Below, one piece after another: positions 12,691-24,774 of a stretch of DNA of 64,000 nucleotides; the stretch's first letter is position 1, and each line of letters begins with the position of its first letter. The notes beneath the pieces are model-generated. The model was not told where the DNA came from and searched no databases. It was given only the letters and a program-made list of their open reading frames with translations. The translations under genes were made by a program, and so were the position numbers. Origin of the DNA: Manduca sexta (lineage: Eukaryota; Arthropoda; Insecta; Lepidoptera; Sphingidae); the NCBI RefSeq assembly GCF_014839805.1, contig NC_051131.1, positions 12,574,913 to 12,638,912 on the forward strand, read 5' to 3'.

Positions 12691-12966
12691 CGAACTTATT
12701 TCTACTTGTATTAAACTGATTATCTGCTATTGAAAGCTGTACTTACATATCTGCAAGTCCGAGGTCACCATTGTTATCACACGGAGATGAAAATGGTCTG
12801 GGTCGTGGCTGTACAATAGACAGGATCTCGGCGATTATATTCGTTAGGATGCATACACTTACCGAGTATATTTAGTTGAACGCTGCAGTGTGCATGGACC
12901 TTTGATCGTAAACATAAGCAATACCATCTAGGACTTATAAAAAATATATGACCGTGGCTTTGAGGG

Positions 12967-13227
12967 TCGTCCATTAATCACGTGATGTTTTTAAGTGACT
13001 TTTTAACCACCTCCCCCTCTGGTGATATGTGGTAAAGTTTGAGACTACCCCCTATCCAAAATCAAGTATATTTTTTGGTACAAAGTACATACATATACCT
13101 ATTTAAAATTTTAGATTAAATCACGCAATCAACGAAAAATAAATTCACATGATATCTCATGTGATATTTCGTGATTTTATATCCTAATTTCTCCCCCCCT
13201 TTCGAGTCTCACGTGATAAATGGACGA
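12967..13227. mobile_element. MITE with GTCCATT..CACGTGA termini
   Basis: TCGTCCATTAATCACGTGA at 12967 is mirrored by TCACGTGATAAATGGACGA ending at 13227. Each end has an adjacent C- or G-rich tract (CCACCTCCCCCTCTGG; CTCCCCCCCTTTCGAG). About 260 bases, no coding. Confidence 0.55.
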
Positions 13228-14386
13228 AACCTTTTGAAAAGTTCTGGATGGGTCTTTTGTATGTAGAGTGACCACTACTGCGCACAATTTGGACATAAGG
13301 TCTAATGACTCATTACACTGAATTAACTGGAAATGATAGTGCTTTTTACTGCTAAAGGGTAGAAATGGAAGCCTATGTAAATCGACTCTGAGGACCTTTC
13401 AATACCAGAGACCTACCACATACAAATATCTCTCAAATCTCTTTTAAAATGCATTTTAAAGTCACAAAACTAAGACGTTCAGGGTTCAGACCACCAGTAA
13501 ACGATCAATTTCCTCAATTTTACGCCATGTTTACGGCGCAATATCGCGACGGTCAGCAGTAGGTAACTAATACCATAAACGTTCTGCTTTCATCCATCCT
13601 TGACCCTAATTCAATATAGGCCAATAAAGCTGGACCGCTAACGCTCCGATGTATTTACGAGCGATAGTTCTAGATTTAATGGGCAGTTGTGGATTATTAA
13701 ATATTACGATCTTGTATTATAAATGTTTAGGGTTTTTGTGGCGGCAATTGTAGATCACTTTCTCTTGTTTGCAATGAAACTGAGAATGTAAGTGTATTTG
13801 ATATATTACACGAGTTTCATAGAGTTTAACTCAAATGGTATACCTATACTGTAACCTATAACTGTCAGTATCAGATTTGGCTATATGCTAATGTAAATAT
13901 AGCTTAGTTGATATACCGGTACCATTATGACGTTCATCCATTTCAAAATAACAGTTTTGTTGCAAAAATCCTTCGTAGCCCCATGTGCAGTCAAACTATC
14001 AATGAAGTTCCGCAATGAAGATCAGAGCATATTTTGTCAGATGTAAAAGATAACTTATCAAATTCTTATTTTTTTTTTTAACTATTGTATAACGATGAAA
14101 AGAAACCTCAGCCTCTTAATTTGTACATTGGAAGATGATGAGGATGACGTTCATTAGTTTGCGAAAGCCTTTGCCATCGACGAAATTGAAGGGTAAACTT
14201 TGGAGGGCAATAATTTTAGCAATCATACAACCCATTTGTTGAGATTTATCGTGTGATGAAAGCCAGTAGTCATCGGCTTGCTGGCTTTGCTGTAGCGTTA
14301 GATGTTTTTTAGTTTTAGCGGCTTCAACCCGAGTTGAATAAACCTATAACAATTTTAATAAAGCAATTTAAAACTTTGAGTATTCA
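13228..14386. other. Intronic sequence, nothing recognised
   Basis: No gene seen. A poly-T/A stretch lies near 14070-14080. Confidence 0.4.
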
Positions 14387-14608
14387 TTATGTCATAAGTA
14401 GGTATGTACATACATACCTGTTGTTTTTTCCTTTCAAAAAAAGGATTCGATTTTCGATTTTAGTTAAACAGCTTCGTCTAGTTTCCCAAAGTCTGAACTC
14501 CTCGGCGTGTGTTACTTTAAGGTGGCTCTTAAAAGCGGTGGTTGTGCGGCCTTTTCGCGAGTATATTTTATCACAAACTGCATTTGGTACTTGAATTGTC
14601 AATTTCAA
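14387..14608 (-). pseudogene. BED-type zinc-finger fragment, probably from a hAT-like transposase
   Basis: The minus-strand translation contains CDKIYSRKGRTTTAFKSHLK followed by VTHAEEF. That is the C-K-x-YS-x-KGRTTT-x-L/F-x-x-HL-x-x-x-H signature of BED zinc fingers, which commonly sit at the N-terminus of hAT-family transposases. Only one cysteine of the expected first pair is seen, there is no downstream catalytic region, and the frame ends after 73 residues. This is a decayed transposon relic within the Paxillin intron, not a host gene. A domesticated BED protein is possible but unsupported. Confidence 0.6.
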
Positions 14609-15129
14609 CGAAATATTTTCAAATGGGGCTGGTATTTGGTTTCATAATTTAATTTAGGTACTTAACACAATACTGTTGAGAATAATTAAAAGATGCGTTT
14701 ATATTCTCGTTACGTGTAATAAACAACACAACACAACAGTAAATCTTCTGCAATTGCGAAATAAATGCAGTCGTTAACTGCTAGTGGTTATACGATAAAA
14801 TGTAACCATTCGTAATGTAGTTTTTCGTAATTTAATAATTCTTTCAGCGCCATCTATGGTTAGTAATGAAATTCAAGTCGGTTATTTAAATGTGGGTGTC
14901 GTGTATACTGATTCATTCATAACGTTGATGTAGTTCAACGATATACCGCTAGGTGGCATTAATGTAATAACGGCAAAATATTTACAAAAAATATTCAATT
15001 CAGTAATTGATTAAATATTATGTAAATAATGTTAAGTATAAAATGTGTTTCATACTTCATTTTATTTAAACAATATTACACTGCAGTCTATATGCAAATG
15101 TTCACTACAACAACTGCATTGCGATAGCT
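14609..15129. other. Intronic sequence, nothing recognised
   Basis: AT-rich; no feature supported. Confidence 0.4.
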
Positions 15130-15418
15130 TATCGATCCGAGTCATTATCGCGGTGCAGCCGTGTCCTGTGACGTCACGGGTGCAATAACCGGTGCATCGC
15201 GCCGCGTCCGACACCCGCCCGCCCACACGCCCGGGAAAACTCCAATGTCATTATGCTATCCTTGAAACTAGACTGGTCACTTTGCACCACATTCCGTCGT
15301 ATTTAAAATCGTTATTTGAAAAAAGAAATAAAAAAAAAACAGCCAGTTGTGTGAAATATTTAATTTAATTAAAGTTTTATTTGCAAAGCAAGACAGAATA
15401 TTCTGCGTGAAATGAAAC
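15130..15418 (+). promoter_or_regulatory. GC-rich putative internal promoter and leader
   Basis: A sharp GC/CpG-rich island at about 15135-15235 in AT-rich surroundings contains a palindromic CRE-like site (GTGACGTCAC) and CGCGCCGCGTCC. It is followed by a possible initiator TCACTTTG near 15278. About 190 bases downstream is the micro first exon at 15419. A short upstream ATG at 15412 (ATG AAA CAT GAA TGA) overlaps that start and could reduce its use. Confidence 0.4.
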
Positions 15419-15431
15419 ATGAATGATCAAG
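15419..15431 (+). CDS. Pax: Paxillin candidate micro first exon (MNDQ)
   Basis: ATG AAT GAT CAA G then donor GTAAAA: four codons plus one base, phase 1. Joined to the LD1 exon it gives MNDQ-D-ALLADLQ. This has the same layout as canonical vertebrate paxillin, which starts MDDL-D-ALLADL. A at -3 favours the start. The canonical Leu before Asp is replaced by Gln, so the LD consensus is weakened. Support is the frame, the donor, the preceding GC island and the family resemblance; chance occurrence of so short a string is a real alternative. Confidence 0.42.
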
Positions 15432-15917
15432 GTAAAATTCACAATTCAATTCACATTGTTGAAAATAGCTCAATGTTTGGTTTCATAAATTCGTTGAGTG
15501 TTTGTTTTGCTGGAACGCGTTTTGTATATTAGCCCTATGCCTAGCCCTATTTTTGAGTGACATGACGTTTTTTATCGTGCAGTTTGAATTTAAAACTAGT
15601 GAATTTGGTTAAGGATTCTTTGTAGAAAATCATAACGAATTTTTTAAATGTTCTAATTAAACTTTTTAATCGTGTTTTAGTGTACAGGTACTAATAGTAG
15701 TTTATAAGAAGCTCAATAATAAGAGAAACAACAAAGAATACTAATCATATTTTATAAGATAGAGCTCCGGTTTATAATCTATATTTTGGTAATTTTTTTC
15801 GCGTTCAGTTACAAAACGATCATTCGTGGAATATGGATACCGTACCAGTTTAGTCCCGCCACATATGAATACATTTTAAATTCATATTCTTCAACTCACA
15901 CAAAAATTAGAGCCCCG

Positions 15918-16102
15918 TCTCAACTATGTTAATATTACAAAGAGGAAAGTTTGTAGGGGCTAATCTCTGGAACTACGGCACCGATTTTGGAAATTATTTC
16001 ACTAATGGGAAGGTACTTTACTCATGAGTTGTTCATGCTATATTTTCACTCGGGAAAGTATCTCATATTTTTTTACGCGGCCGAAGCTGGGGCTAAAGCT
16101 AG
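15918..16102 (+). mobile_element. Helitron-like degenerate fragment ending CTAG
   Basis: A GAGGAAAGTTTGTAGGGGC block, then a CACTCGGGAAAGTATCTC block, then GCGGCCGAAGCTGGGGCTAA and AGCTAG at the end resemble the terminal layout of the copies at 24620-24774 and 45437-45630. Confidence 0.4.
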
Positions 16103-18022
16103 TACTATATATTTTGGTACTCTTCGCTTTTTCTTAAGAATCAATGGTAATTGTTGTGTTATGGATTTGTTACCATACCAGTTTGGCAGCGCGCGGCTTT
16201 CAATAGTACCTAATGGTTATAAACACATGGCGGGAACGCATTCCCGCGCGAACATTCTGGAATCAGTTGTGTTGCGGATACGATTGGAAGCCTTGTGTAT
16301 TTAGCACTTACTGTTAGCAATTTTTGTATTCAATTCTTCACAAAAAAGGATATGGGTGAGTTATCTTTTTTTTCGAACTTCTGGATGTAACTTAAATCTC
16401 AAGTGTTGGACCTGTTGAAGGCTTATTTTGTTTTCTAGCTACCTAGTTTAATGTCTGAGTCAAGATTGTAGGTCGTTTCCTTAGTAATCGTGAGAATTCG
16501 CGGTGTTTCAGCTTAAATTCCAATCTTTAGTGTTACCAAATTAGGATTTATGGGTATTGCTAGTTGAGAATAAATTATACTGCGGTTGTTTAGCTTTGTG
16601 ATCGTTATCTACGTTCGTAAACTATAAAGAATAAGAACTATGTAATTTACACATTTTTGCAGGTTATTTTTCCAATTTTCGGCATTTCTTTCATGAATAT
16701 TGATATCAGGCAATCATGTAATTCACATCGAAAACAAACTTAGTCCGATTTGACAACAAAAAAGTAATAATAAATTTAAAAATATATTTTTAGAACTTTA
16801 ACTGTACAGTAAATGTGTTCAGGTGGACTTAATGGCTTCTATCTAATGTGAACCTTACTTATGAACAGATCAGATAATGTTTTTTGGATTTTTATTACGT
16901 GAAATCACGGCACCTAAGTATATCTTTCTCCTCAAAAAGTATATAAGCATAATATTGCCGTAACAACAATTAATGGCATACAAAAATCCATTAGTTAATA
17001 AGAAGTTTGTTATGATAACTTTAATTAGCATTTTAAATTCGGTCCCAGCATTCTTGGCTTATGTTATTTCGGTAACAACCATTTCTAGGTCATTGGTAAC
17101 ATATGTTTCTACCAAATAAAGGCATGTAGTGTTTGTTGTTTTAACCATGGTTTTGAACGTAGTTATTCATGTTTAAAGTATCGGTTATTTATGGCGCGTA
17201 AATATTTAAAAGTAATTTTTGAAGGTGAACTTTTTCGAGTGTTTTGACGACTTTCTATTCTTGATATTTATTTGTTGATGTTTAAACGTAAATATTTGGT
17301 GAAATGGGTTTTATGTTTTACATTCTAAAAGAGTTTGAGTTAAGAATATGTTACTTTAATCGTGAAGTAATTAATATTATGAAGGACTGATTCCGGTCGC
17401 AAATAACGTCCTTCGTCTCCTCGTCATAGGATTTTGATCCTTTTATATGGCATAAGAACGTGTTGACTATTAATTATAATTTCTATCAATTTATTTATAA
17501 GTAAATGTAAGTCAACTAAAATACATACAAGACTTTAACAATACAAACTCGTTTTAAATATAACATATCAATCATCGGTATTTTCAATACCTCGTGCCCT
17601 CAAGCAAGAAATCGAGACGCGATAATTTTTCGATATTCATCATTTCGAAAACGGTTCGATTTTACACCCATAATGTATGCTGTAAATAACATCAGGTGAA
17701 TGAATGGCTTTGAGAAATGCTCGCAATCAGGGTGTCAAACATGTCAAATTGTCTTGCCAGCCCAAATAAGGGGAGGTTGGTCAGCGACGGCTCTAGGAGT
17801 AGACTGAAAACTAGATTTTGTTCCTATATAGATAGAGAATACGTGTGTTGAATATAGTAGTGTTAAAAATATAGATTGGTGTTGGAATGTAATGATTTCT
17901 CCCTGTTCCAAATGAAGGGGTTAGCGCGGTACTCATTTTATCCATGTTGCAAAAACTATTTTGTTGCTCTCACTGGAACCCAATCTCGGGTAAGTCTTGT
18001 TAGAAAAACCGACACGAAATGT
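16103..18022. other. Intronic sequence, nothing recognised
   Basis: AT-rich. The open frame 15987-16304 partly overlaps the repeat above and has no domain signature. Confidence 0.4.
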
Positions 18023-18145
18023 TGCATCATCATCATCAGCCACATTAAGTCCACTGTTGAATGTAGGCCTCCCTAAAAGATTTCCAGATGGACGTGTCGA
18101 AAGCTGCCTGCATCCAGCGAGTTCCTCCGACCTTTATCAAGTCAT
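18023..18145 (+). mobile_element. Non-LTR-type repeat with CATCATCATCAGCC leader
   Basis: CATCATCATCAGCCACATTA, GTCCACTGTTGAATGTAGGC and CTCCCTAAAAGATTTCCAG recur at 37465-37532 and, more diverged, at 41516-41705 and 59391-59490 (reverse). I recognise this as a common lepidopteran dispersed repeat; the element class is inference. Confidence 0.6.
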
Positions 18146-19339
18146 TTATTTATTTATCGAAATGTTGCGCGATCTGAGATTTGAATCTAAGACCTCTGGA
18201 TTTTCGTTTATTGTTATATTGGGAAGTGATTTACCGTTCTGGCTCATTTCTGGACTAGTGTTAGATTGCCTTGCCTCATAGTAATCATCTAGCAAATCTA
18301 TGCCAAATACTTGTTAATTGGCGCCAATCTAATTGCGATTTGGCGCTTATTTTTACCTGGCTTAGGCTGATTATTCTCAAGTCATCATTATAAGACTGTT
18401 AGAGTGTAACAAATAACTGCCCACGATTACAATAAAAATACAATTTTACAATGGAGATAGTTTAAAAAGAAAAACTGACTGAAAGTATGACTCCTTTTTT
18501 GGGAACAAGACTATATCTTCTGCTTAGCTCCGATATACGGCTGGTTAACAGTATCTGATCTTGCGACCCATATTTTAGCTGTTCTGAAGTGATGGCAAAG
18601 CTGTGTTCTTAATGAATGTCTTATATACACCACTTATAATCTTCAGTTCATCCTCTTCTCCAGGATCTCGGGTCGAAGATTAGTTGAAAGAAAAAAGATA
18701 TATTTATTTGACATAATAGATCTGCTAACATAACGAAAAAACAAAGTTTGAAATTAATTTTGTTGGAACTTTACAATTTTATTGATAACGGTCCCCATAC
18801 TAGGCAAGTCTGTATCGTGGGGTCCTGTATGATCTCTCAGGAGTGTTTTTACCACACTTACACAATAGTTTTTGATCCTAAAACTTAACTGGTCATGTCC
18901 GAAAAAAGTTCATCAACACTAATCAACCACCCATTGAAATCTCAATACAGGTACAAAAGCGAAAACAATAGTTTTTTTCCGTATGCAATTAAGAACGTTT
19001 TGTTAATCCATCACGCTATAAGGAAGACAACAGGGGGTAGGCTGTATATGGCAATCGCCATACACCACACGTCAGTTCCCAGCCAATTTGTATCCGATGC
19101 TTTTAATTAGGAAAAAACCATCTTAACGTACCAGTTTCCGTGTTCGAGGAGAAATTTTCTCATACACATTAATTAAGTTAAGGTATATATGGGCAACTTG
19201 TTGAATGCAAGATGTATGTAATTATTTAGTGTTTGTTTTATTAACTTTTTCTTGACGAATGACAGAAGGTATTTGTCTTCGTTAGTGAAGGTTTACGTGA
19301 TGGGAACGATACTGTTTAAGATGCTAAAGCCATAAACAA
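18146..19339. other. Intronic sequence, nothing recognised
   Basis: No gene or clear repeat recognised; small chance frames only. Confidence 0.4.
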
Positions 19340-19561
19340 TATATTACAGTTTAAAAAAAAATACTTATAAACTTGTTTTAGCGTTAAGAGGTGGTTAAGC
19401 ATTGCTTAAATAGCTGTCAAATTAAACATCGCTGGAGATTAAAAGTTTAAGAGCAGACTAGTCAAGACGTATATAAAAGGTATGCCTATGCATAGCTTTG
19501 AAATGTTTATAAATAAGACTGTTAAAATGTTTTTAACAGTCTTATTTATAAACATTTCAAA
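19340..19561. mobile_element. MITE-like repeat ending in a perfect hairpin
   Basis: 19365-19460 is the inverted counterpart of 4010-4130. 19497-19561 is a perfect inverted repeat with 31-base arms and a 3-base loop (TGT). The arm TTTATAAATAAGACTGTTAA resembles the terminal sequence near 19345-19375. It may represent two element termini in head-to-head arrangement. Confidence 0.55.
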
Positions 19562-22500
19562 CTTTTAGGCAACCAACTTTTAGGTTGGTTTTGCCGTGTT
19601 TCCTTTTCCAAATCTTCTGTTTTCGATCGGTTACGTTGCAAGTTAAATTGTTTTCCTGCAGCGGTTTACTTTTTAGTATATTAGAATGCGTGGCACTGTC
19701 GAATCTGGCTTGCAGAAGTAGCAGTGACTGTTTGTGCGAGTTATTTTATTCGTCTTCTATATTGGCTGAAGATTGAAGACGAAGCTACATGTCATGATCA
19801 TGACAAATTATGACAGTGTCACGCCATAGTTAATACACGGGATCTATTTCTGTTTCGCTATCTCATAAACACCTACTTTTAGTTGGAAATTTTGCTGTTG
19901 CGGTAAAGAAGATCAGTGGGATTCCTAGAAGTCGAAAAATTCCTGTCCCGGTACTGAATTTCCTTTCCGTTCGAATGGCGCATTGAGAGTTCCTGTAGAA
20001 TTTGTTTGTTCTTGAGATTGAGTGATTATTACCGTGCTAGCATTTTTCTAAATATAAATGACCATCTCCCAAACAATGAATCAGTGAAAATGTTGACAAA
20101 AAAATTCTTCGTCTATTTTCAATCGAAAAAATAAATATGTAAACCACTTGTCAAACGCAGTATCGAATAATAAATACCTAATTCGAACGGTTCTTTGTCA
20201 GTTTTATAATTCAATGACAACACCATGGGTTCTTAAAAAAACCCTCGTCGAACAATTGACCATAAATCGTGGTGCATCGGTTCGGACAATGAGCACAATC
20301 GGGAATGTTAATTATTTGAATACAACATGGCGTGTATAAATGTGTGTCTAGTGCCTTGATAGCGGTTTCCACGTCCAAAATGTGTTAGGATTTTGAAATG
20401 ATTGCAGTTGGTGTTGCGAATGTGGAAATTTGTCAAAGTCGTTATGTATTCTTTGAGGATTTGGTCGAAACTGTTTTATCTCGTCACGTAAGTAATGAGA
20501 CTATCGTTAAATCAGACATAAATTCAAATTCAGCGTATTTTTTATCGATTATAATATTTCCCAGACTGCGAAACAGAATTGACCAGGCTATGGTAATTTT
20601 CACAGCACAACAAGGCCAGTAGAATACCAGACTAATTAAGCGATAAGCCAATGAAGTTCAACTCGGAATTTATTACACAAATCAAACAACACGACATGTA
20701 TTAATGCGACAATCCAAGCTCTTCGCTGTATCTTCCCACGCGAGACTAGTGATGTTAAATTTCGTACTCATTCGCAGTTAGAGTCACGACTCGCGATATG
20801 TCTCATGTACACGAGTTTCTCGTAGCCACTTCGATCATGACGGTTTCGAACTTACATGAATAATATAACGGGAGACATTAGGTTTTGAATAATTCATGCA
20901 ATATTCCAAATTTGTCCTCTTTATAAATTCATTATCAGGGATAGGATAACGCAATGGAAAATTCTTACACACGTAAAATTAGGAAGTGTTGGAAAAAACG
21001 TCATAACAAAAATAAGAAAAAACAACTTTCTACTTGGTATGACCAAAAATAAAAAAGTATTCGCTTAGGGTCTTATTACAAGACCCTTGTTCTTTAGTAT
21101 CCTTATCAAGAGTCCATAAAGAGGATAGTAACCTCTAAACGTCCCAAGCCTCATAAAAAAACATAAAATGTTCCGTGTACCATCACGATTAGACCCAATT
21201 ATGTGCCTCATCAAAGAAATCTTAATTTGTTCCCAAACAATTACGTTGTTTTATATTGTTTAATCTAAGAGTTCCGACGAGATTCGGAATGGATCATTAC
21301 ACCGCATTTACTGTTATTAAGATTCCATTTATCTATGACATAAGACATAATGTCATGGTTAATGTATGTAGTATATTTCTATGAAGAAACCACTTGTGAC
21401 TCTTTTGATCTTTAGTTTTTCGTGGTACTTTTACTCTTACTGACACTCTTAAAGCATGTTATAGAAAAGGATACGTCAGTATAAATAAACTTGGGCTTGT
21501 GATTCAAGAAATCCCACCCATATTCTAATCTTCATGCCTTAATTTAATAGCGGACAGAGCACATACAACCTGGTTATATGCATCATGCATGCCCTTATGT
21601 GTATGTGTATTTGTTTAAAAAATATCGTCCATAATAATATGAAGGTTCGTGGACCTGTTATTCTTCTACATATCTGACGAATTGATCAACCAGATAGCAC
21701 TGAGGTTTGACTCTACTGGGACTATTACTTGTGAGGAATTTGAGATTTGCTGATTTTACGCAATTTAGCCGAACACGCTTGGGTATTCTTGACATTTCGT
21801 TCACATTTCCGAAGCATTCCTATTTGAAATTTAGATTTTAATGCTCATTAATGTAATGCTGCTCTTCATTGGTTTTGCTAGAGTTAAGTCATTATCAGCG
21901 GTTTCGTAATAAAGTTTGCGTTTGATTTTAGGTTTAGCCACTTTTCTTACTACTTACTAAAACACTTGTATATCTTGAACTCTCTGGATAAGTAATAAGC
22001 GCTATTTTAATTACTGGATAGACCTAATATCTAATGTTGCAAGATGAACAAAACTTTCTTAACTATATCTTATGGAAAGCTTGCACCCTAAGGTTGTATA
22101 AATGAAAATGAATACCACAAATAATTATCCATCTCAACCACAATAACGAATGTCTTCTAATCAAATCTGATGGGTCGGAATTCCGTGAGTTAGTGGATTC
22201 ATTCCATTTAAATACAAAAAGCCGGCTCATTGTTATTAATTACGTTATTCGACAAAAGTATCTTCGAACGGACCAAAAATAGAGCGTAGCGCGTGTCCAG
22301 CCCTACAATTTTGTCCAAATGAGTCGCATATTACAAGTTACCAAACACAGTGGTCGCCCACTGCCTGCCCACCCGGAAGACGCCATATTAATTACCGCTC
22401 AGATAATAACACCTGATTGTGTGGAGTGTGGAAACTTAGGTAGTCGTCGGTAATTAATTAATGCTCTGTTTTAATTTGATTACGGTTGTGAATGATTTAT

Positions 22501-22734
22501 GGGGAATGAAAAAATGATTTTTTTTCATTAGCTACACTAACTTTTAAATCCTTAAGAGAGAACCGTGTATGTGATCTATGTAAGATAGAAAAGTTGTGAT
22601 TATGTAGTATTTTATTTATCTGAAATTCGGTTATGAGGGAACCAAGTGAAATATATAATGGTTTGTGACATATCCTACACCTACCTTCTTTAGTCTCTGC
22701 ATCACCTAAAGGTTGACTGGTAGAATTGCCTTAG
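19562..22734. other. Intronic sequence, mostly featureless
   Basis: No gene recognised. A frame at 20398-20487 ends at a GTAAGT donor, but in phase 0, which does not fit the LD1 exon. A less AT-rich patch at about 22270-22420 has no repeat match and may be regulatory. Confidence 0.4.
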
Positions 22735-22800
22735 GCACTAAGTCCGCCTTTATACTCTTTATATATAAAGTGTAATAAAATAAATATCCAGCACTATAAA
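22735..22800 (+). repeat. Retroposon 3' end with AATAAA-type tail
   Basis: TTAGGCACTAAGTCCGCCTT, then ATAAAGTGTAATAAAATAAAT. The same order occurs in reverse at 33187-33300. Confidence 0.45.
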
Positions 22801-23323
22801 TAAAGCCGCAATCGTTCATTAGAAACTATTCAACTCTACGTTTTCTTCAGTCATAATGCGATTCAATTTACTTTAAAGTCTCACTTGTATTTATTTTCTG
22901 ACATCGTATATTACCTAATCTGTCTAAAAACGTACGAACAGTGTCGTGCCCTGTGTCTTAGCTTTATTAGGTTCATGCCGCACAAATGGCATTGACCAGT
23001 CGATTTGTTACGGCTTCGTGGTACTCCGTACCACCTCTTTGTTGCCATTTGGATCATTATCCGCGTTCGGTTTTTTGTTTCTTTCAGTTTTAGACTCGAG
23101 TGTAGTTTCATTATTACGATTACTGCACCTTTCAAATGTATTAACGCTTTGTTCGTCTATTTTTATCTTAGTATGTTTATCGTATAACGTGCCACCATAT
23201 CGAGAAATCTTATAAGTAAATTCCTTTATTTGTTATCGTAATTGCTTGTTACAATTTGTGTGGACATAAATCAAATTCAATCAATCTATAAATCAACGTC
23301 GTTGTTGATTGACAGTTCTAAAT
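22801..23323. other. Intronic sequence, nothing recognised
   Basis: 22940-23200 is open in several frames on both strands. The minus-strand frame holds a few Cys/His (CHLCG) but no complete zinc-finger pattern. Confidence 0.35.
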
Positions 23324-23483
23324 ATGTCGATGCAAATTTTTTACAAACCCAGTCCAATTAAAACACCGAAACCGGGCAACAATATTGCGAATAACGTTCC
23401 GGCGACATTCCTACCAAAGCACCACGGCCCGTATTCCCATCTGCGGAAGGTTCTGAGAAGCAGTGTTCCGCTACTTGCCATAG
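23324..23483 (+). CDS. Candidate alternative first exon, basic and proline-rich
   Basis: ATG at 23324 (A at -3) opens 53 codons plus one base (G) to a GTGACC donor at 23484, phase 1. Splicing to the LD1 exon would read LLAI-D-ALLADLQ, placing Ile where Leu is usual. The peptide is basic and Pro-rich (YKPSPIKTPKPGNN near the N-terminus, then LPKHHGPYSHLRKVLRS). The GC content is above the neighbourhood and the frame stays open to 23554. Weak points: the donor is not optimal, no homologue is known to me, and a possible acceptor (TTGATTGACAG) just upstream would make it internal. Not assigned firmly to Paxillin. Confidence 0.38.
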
Positions 23484-23661
23484 GTGACCAGCGACCAACG
23501 CCAGTTAGCGACCTTCCCCCATCGATGTCGCCCACGGCCCCATTAGCCGCGTAATACCAAAGCAAAGATCATTAGACCGCGTACGATGTTAGTCGGACCA
23601 CGACGTTGCAGCCGATCACTCATCTTCCATTCGGTACCGGAGTGTTTCACGTAGTGTTTTC

Positions 23662-23904
23662 AGTTATATAGTGGTTCATTAGCGTTGCGAGCGACGGCCG
23701 TGTTATGTCCCTTTGAAGTAATTGGAGCGTGCACGTCAAAATAACTGCGGCATTGCGTACGCGCGGATTATATATCAAAGCTTTGTTATTTCTTATCACA
23801 CGTGTTAGGGCGTTTAATGTGTGCGTTTATGCGTTTGTAAGGTTTTTATTGGGGAAAACGAAAGTGTAAACACTGTAATACGGTTTGGTTAACTTCCTCG
23901 TAAG
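23662..23904 (+). promoter_or_regulatory. Possible promoter with non-coding first exon
   Basis: TTTTCAGTTATATAGTGG at about 23657 contains a TCAGT initiator core within CpG-rich sequence, and AAG|GTGAGA at 23905 is a strong donor. ATGs between them are followed quickly by stops, so any exon would be untranslated. A direct splice to the LD1 exon would not supply an in-frame start. Inference only. Confidence 0.22.
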
Positions 23905-24619
23905 GTGAGAATAGTTCGGTAATTATTACTGATTACAGTGAGTATTTTTGCGTTATGGAAATTAATTCTGAATAAAGTCACAAACTTTAATTTTATTATC
24001 GGCTTTGAAAGGAAAACAAAACGGCACGACATTTAAGTAATTACCTTTAATCTTAGAATCATAATCAAATACGTGTATCCTCCAAATATGCAGTCAAGTG
24101 ATGACATTTAGACCTCTGCTGCATTGTTGCCCCCAGAGCCTAGTACCCACACCATGATGTAACTAAATGTCAGCACAGAATCAAAGACAACAGTCTCAGT
24201 GACTGCAAGACCGCGTTAATTGCTCGTAAATAAAATGGGAACACGACAGGGTCCAGTCATAGATGAGCTCCGATCGGTTTCATAATTAGGTGAAGTGACA
24301 AAGTGGGAGTGTTTGTGGCAGGTCATCGATGGTTGGTGATGGATTTTAATGGCACCACTTGATATTTGTCTGTATAGCTACTTATTATAAGTAGGTATGT
24401 ATGTACGAATGAAACGTTTCCTTTATTATGGACTTATTTTCCAAGTTTTTTAGATGAAAAGCAGCCTTTAGTGAAATTGTAATAGTCAACAACGAATCGT
24501 GCCAAATTGATGTTTTGGCTTGAACTTTGATTTATTCAATACATACAATTGGTATGAAACCCATAATCTGTTAGATATTATTGAATGAATATCTATGCAC
24601 ATATTATAAAAAGTTCCCT
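23905..24619. other. Intronic sequence, nothing recognised
   Basis: 24090-24310 is less AT-rich with no repeat match; possible regulatory DNA. Confidence 0.3.
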
Positions 24620-24774
24620 TTTCTGTCTGTCTGTATGTTATCGATTTTCTCAAAATCTACAAAACGGATTTTAATGAAATTTGGTATGGAGATAGTTTAA
24701 GACCCTAGGAAGATTATAAGACATTTTCTATCCCGGAACGCCTAGACGCAGGCGAAGCCGCGAGCAAAAGCTAG
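24620..24774 (+). mobile_element. Helitron-like non-autonomous fragment
   Basis: TTCTGTCTGTCTGTATGTTA, AATGAAATTTGGTATGGAGA, TATCCCGGAACG, and the end GGCGAAGCCGCGAGCAAAAG then CTAG. A small GC hairpin just before CTAG fits a Helitron 3' end. Confidence 0.6.

Noticed and set aside
20398..20487. ATG-led 30-codon segment ending at a GTAAGT donor, as another Paxillin first exon
   Set aside because: It ends in phase 0, which would put the LD1 exon out of frame, and has no promoter-like sequence.
22911..23135. Minus-strand Cys/His residues suggesting a zinc finger or piggyBac C-terminus
   Set aside because: Only one clear C-x-x-C pair; spacing does not complete any finger pattern.
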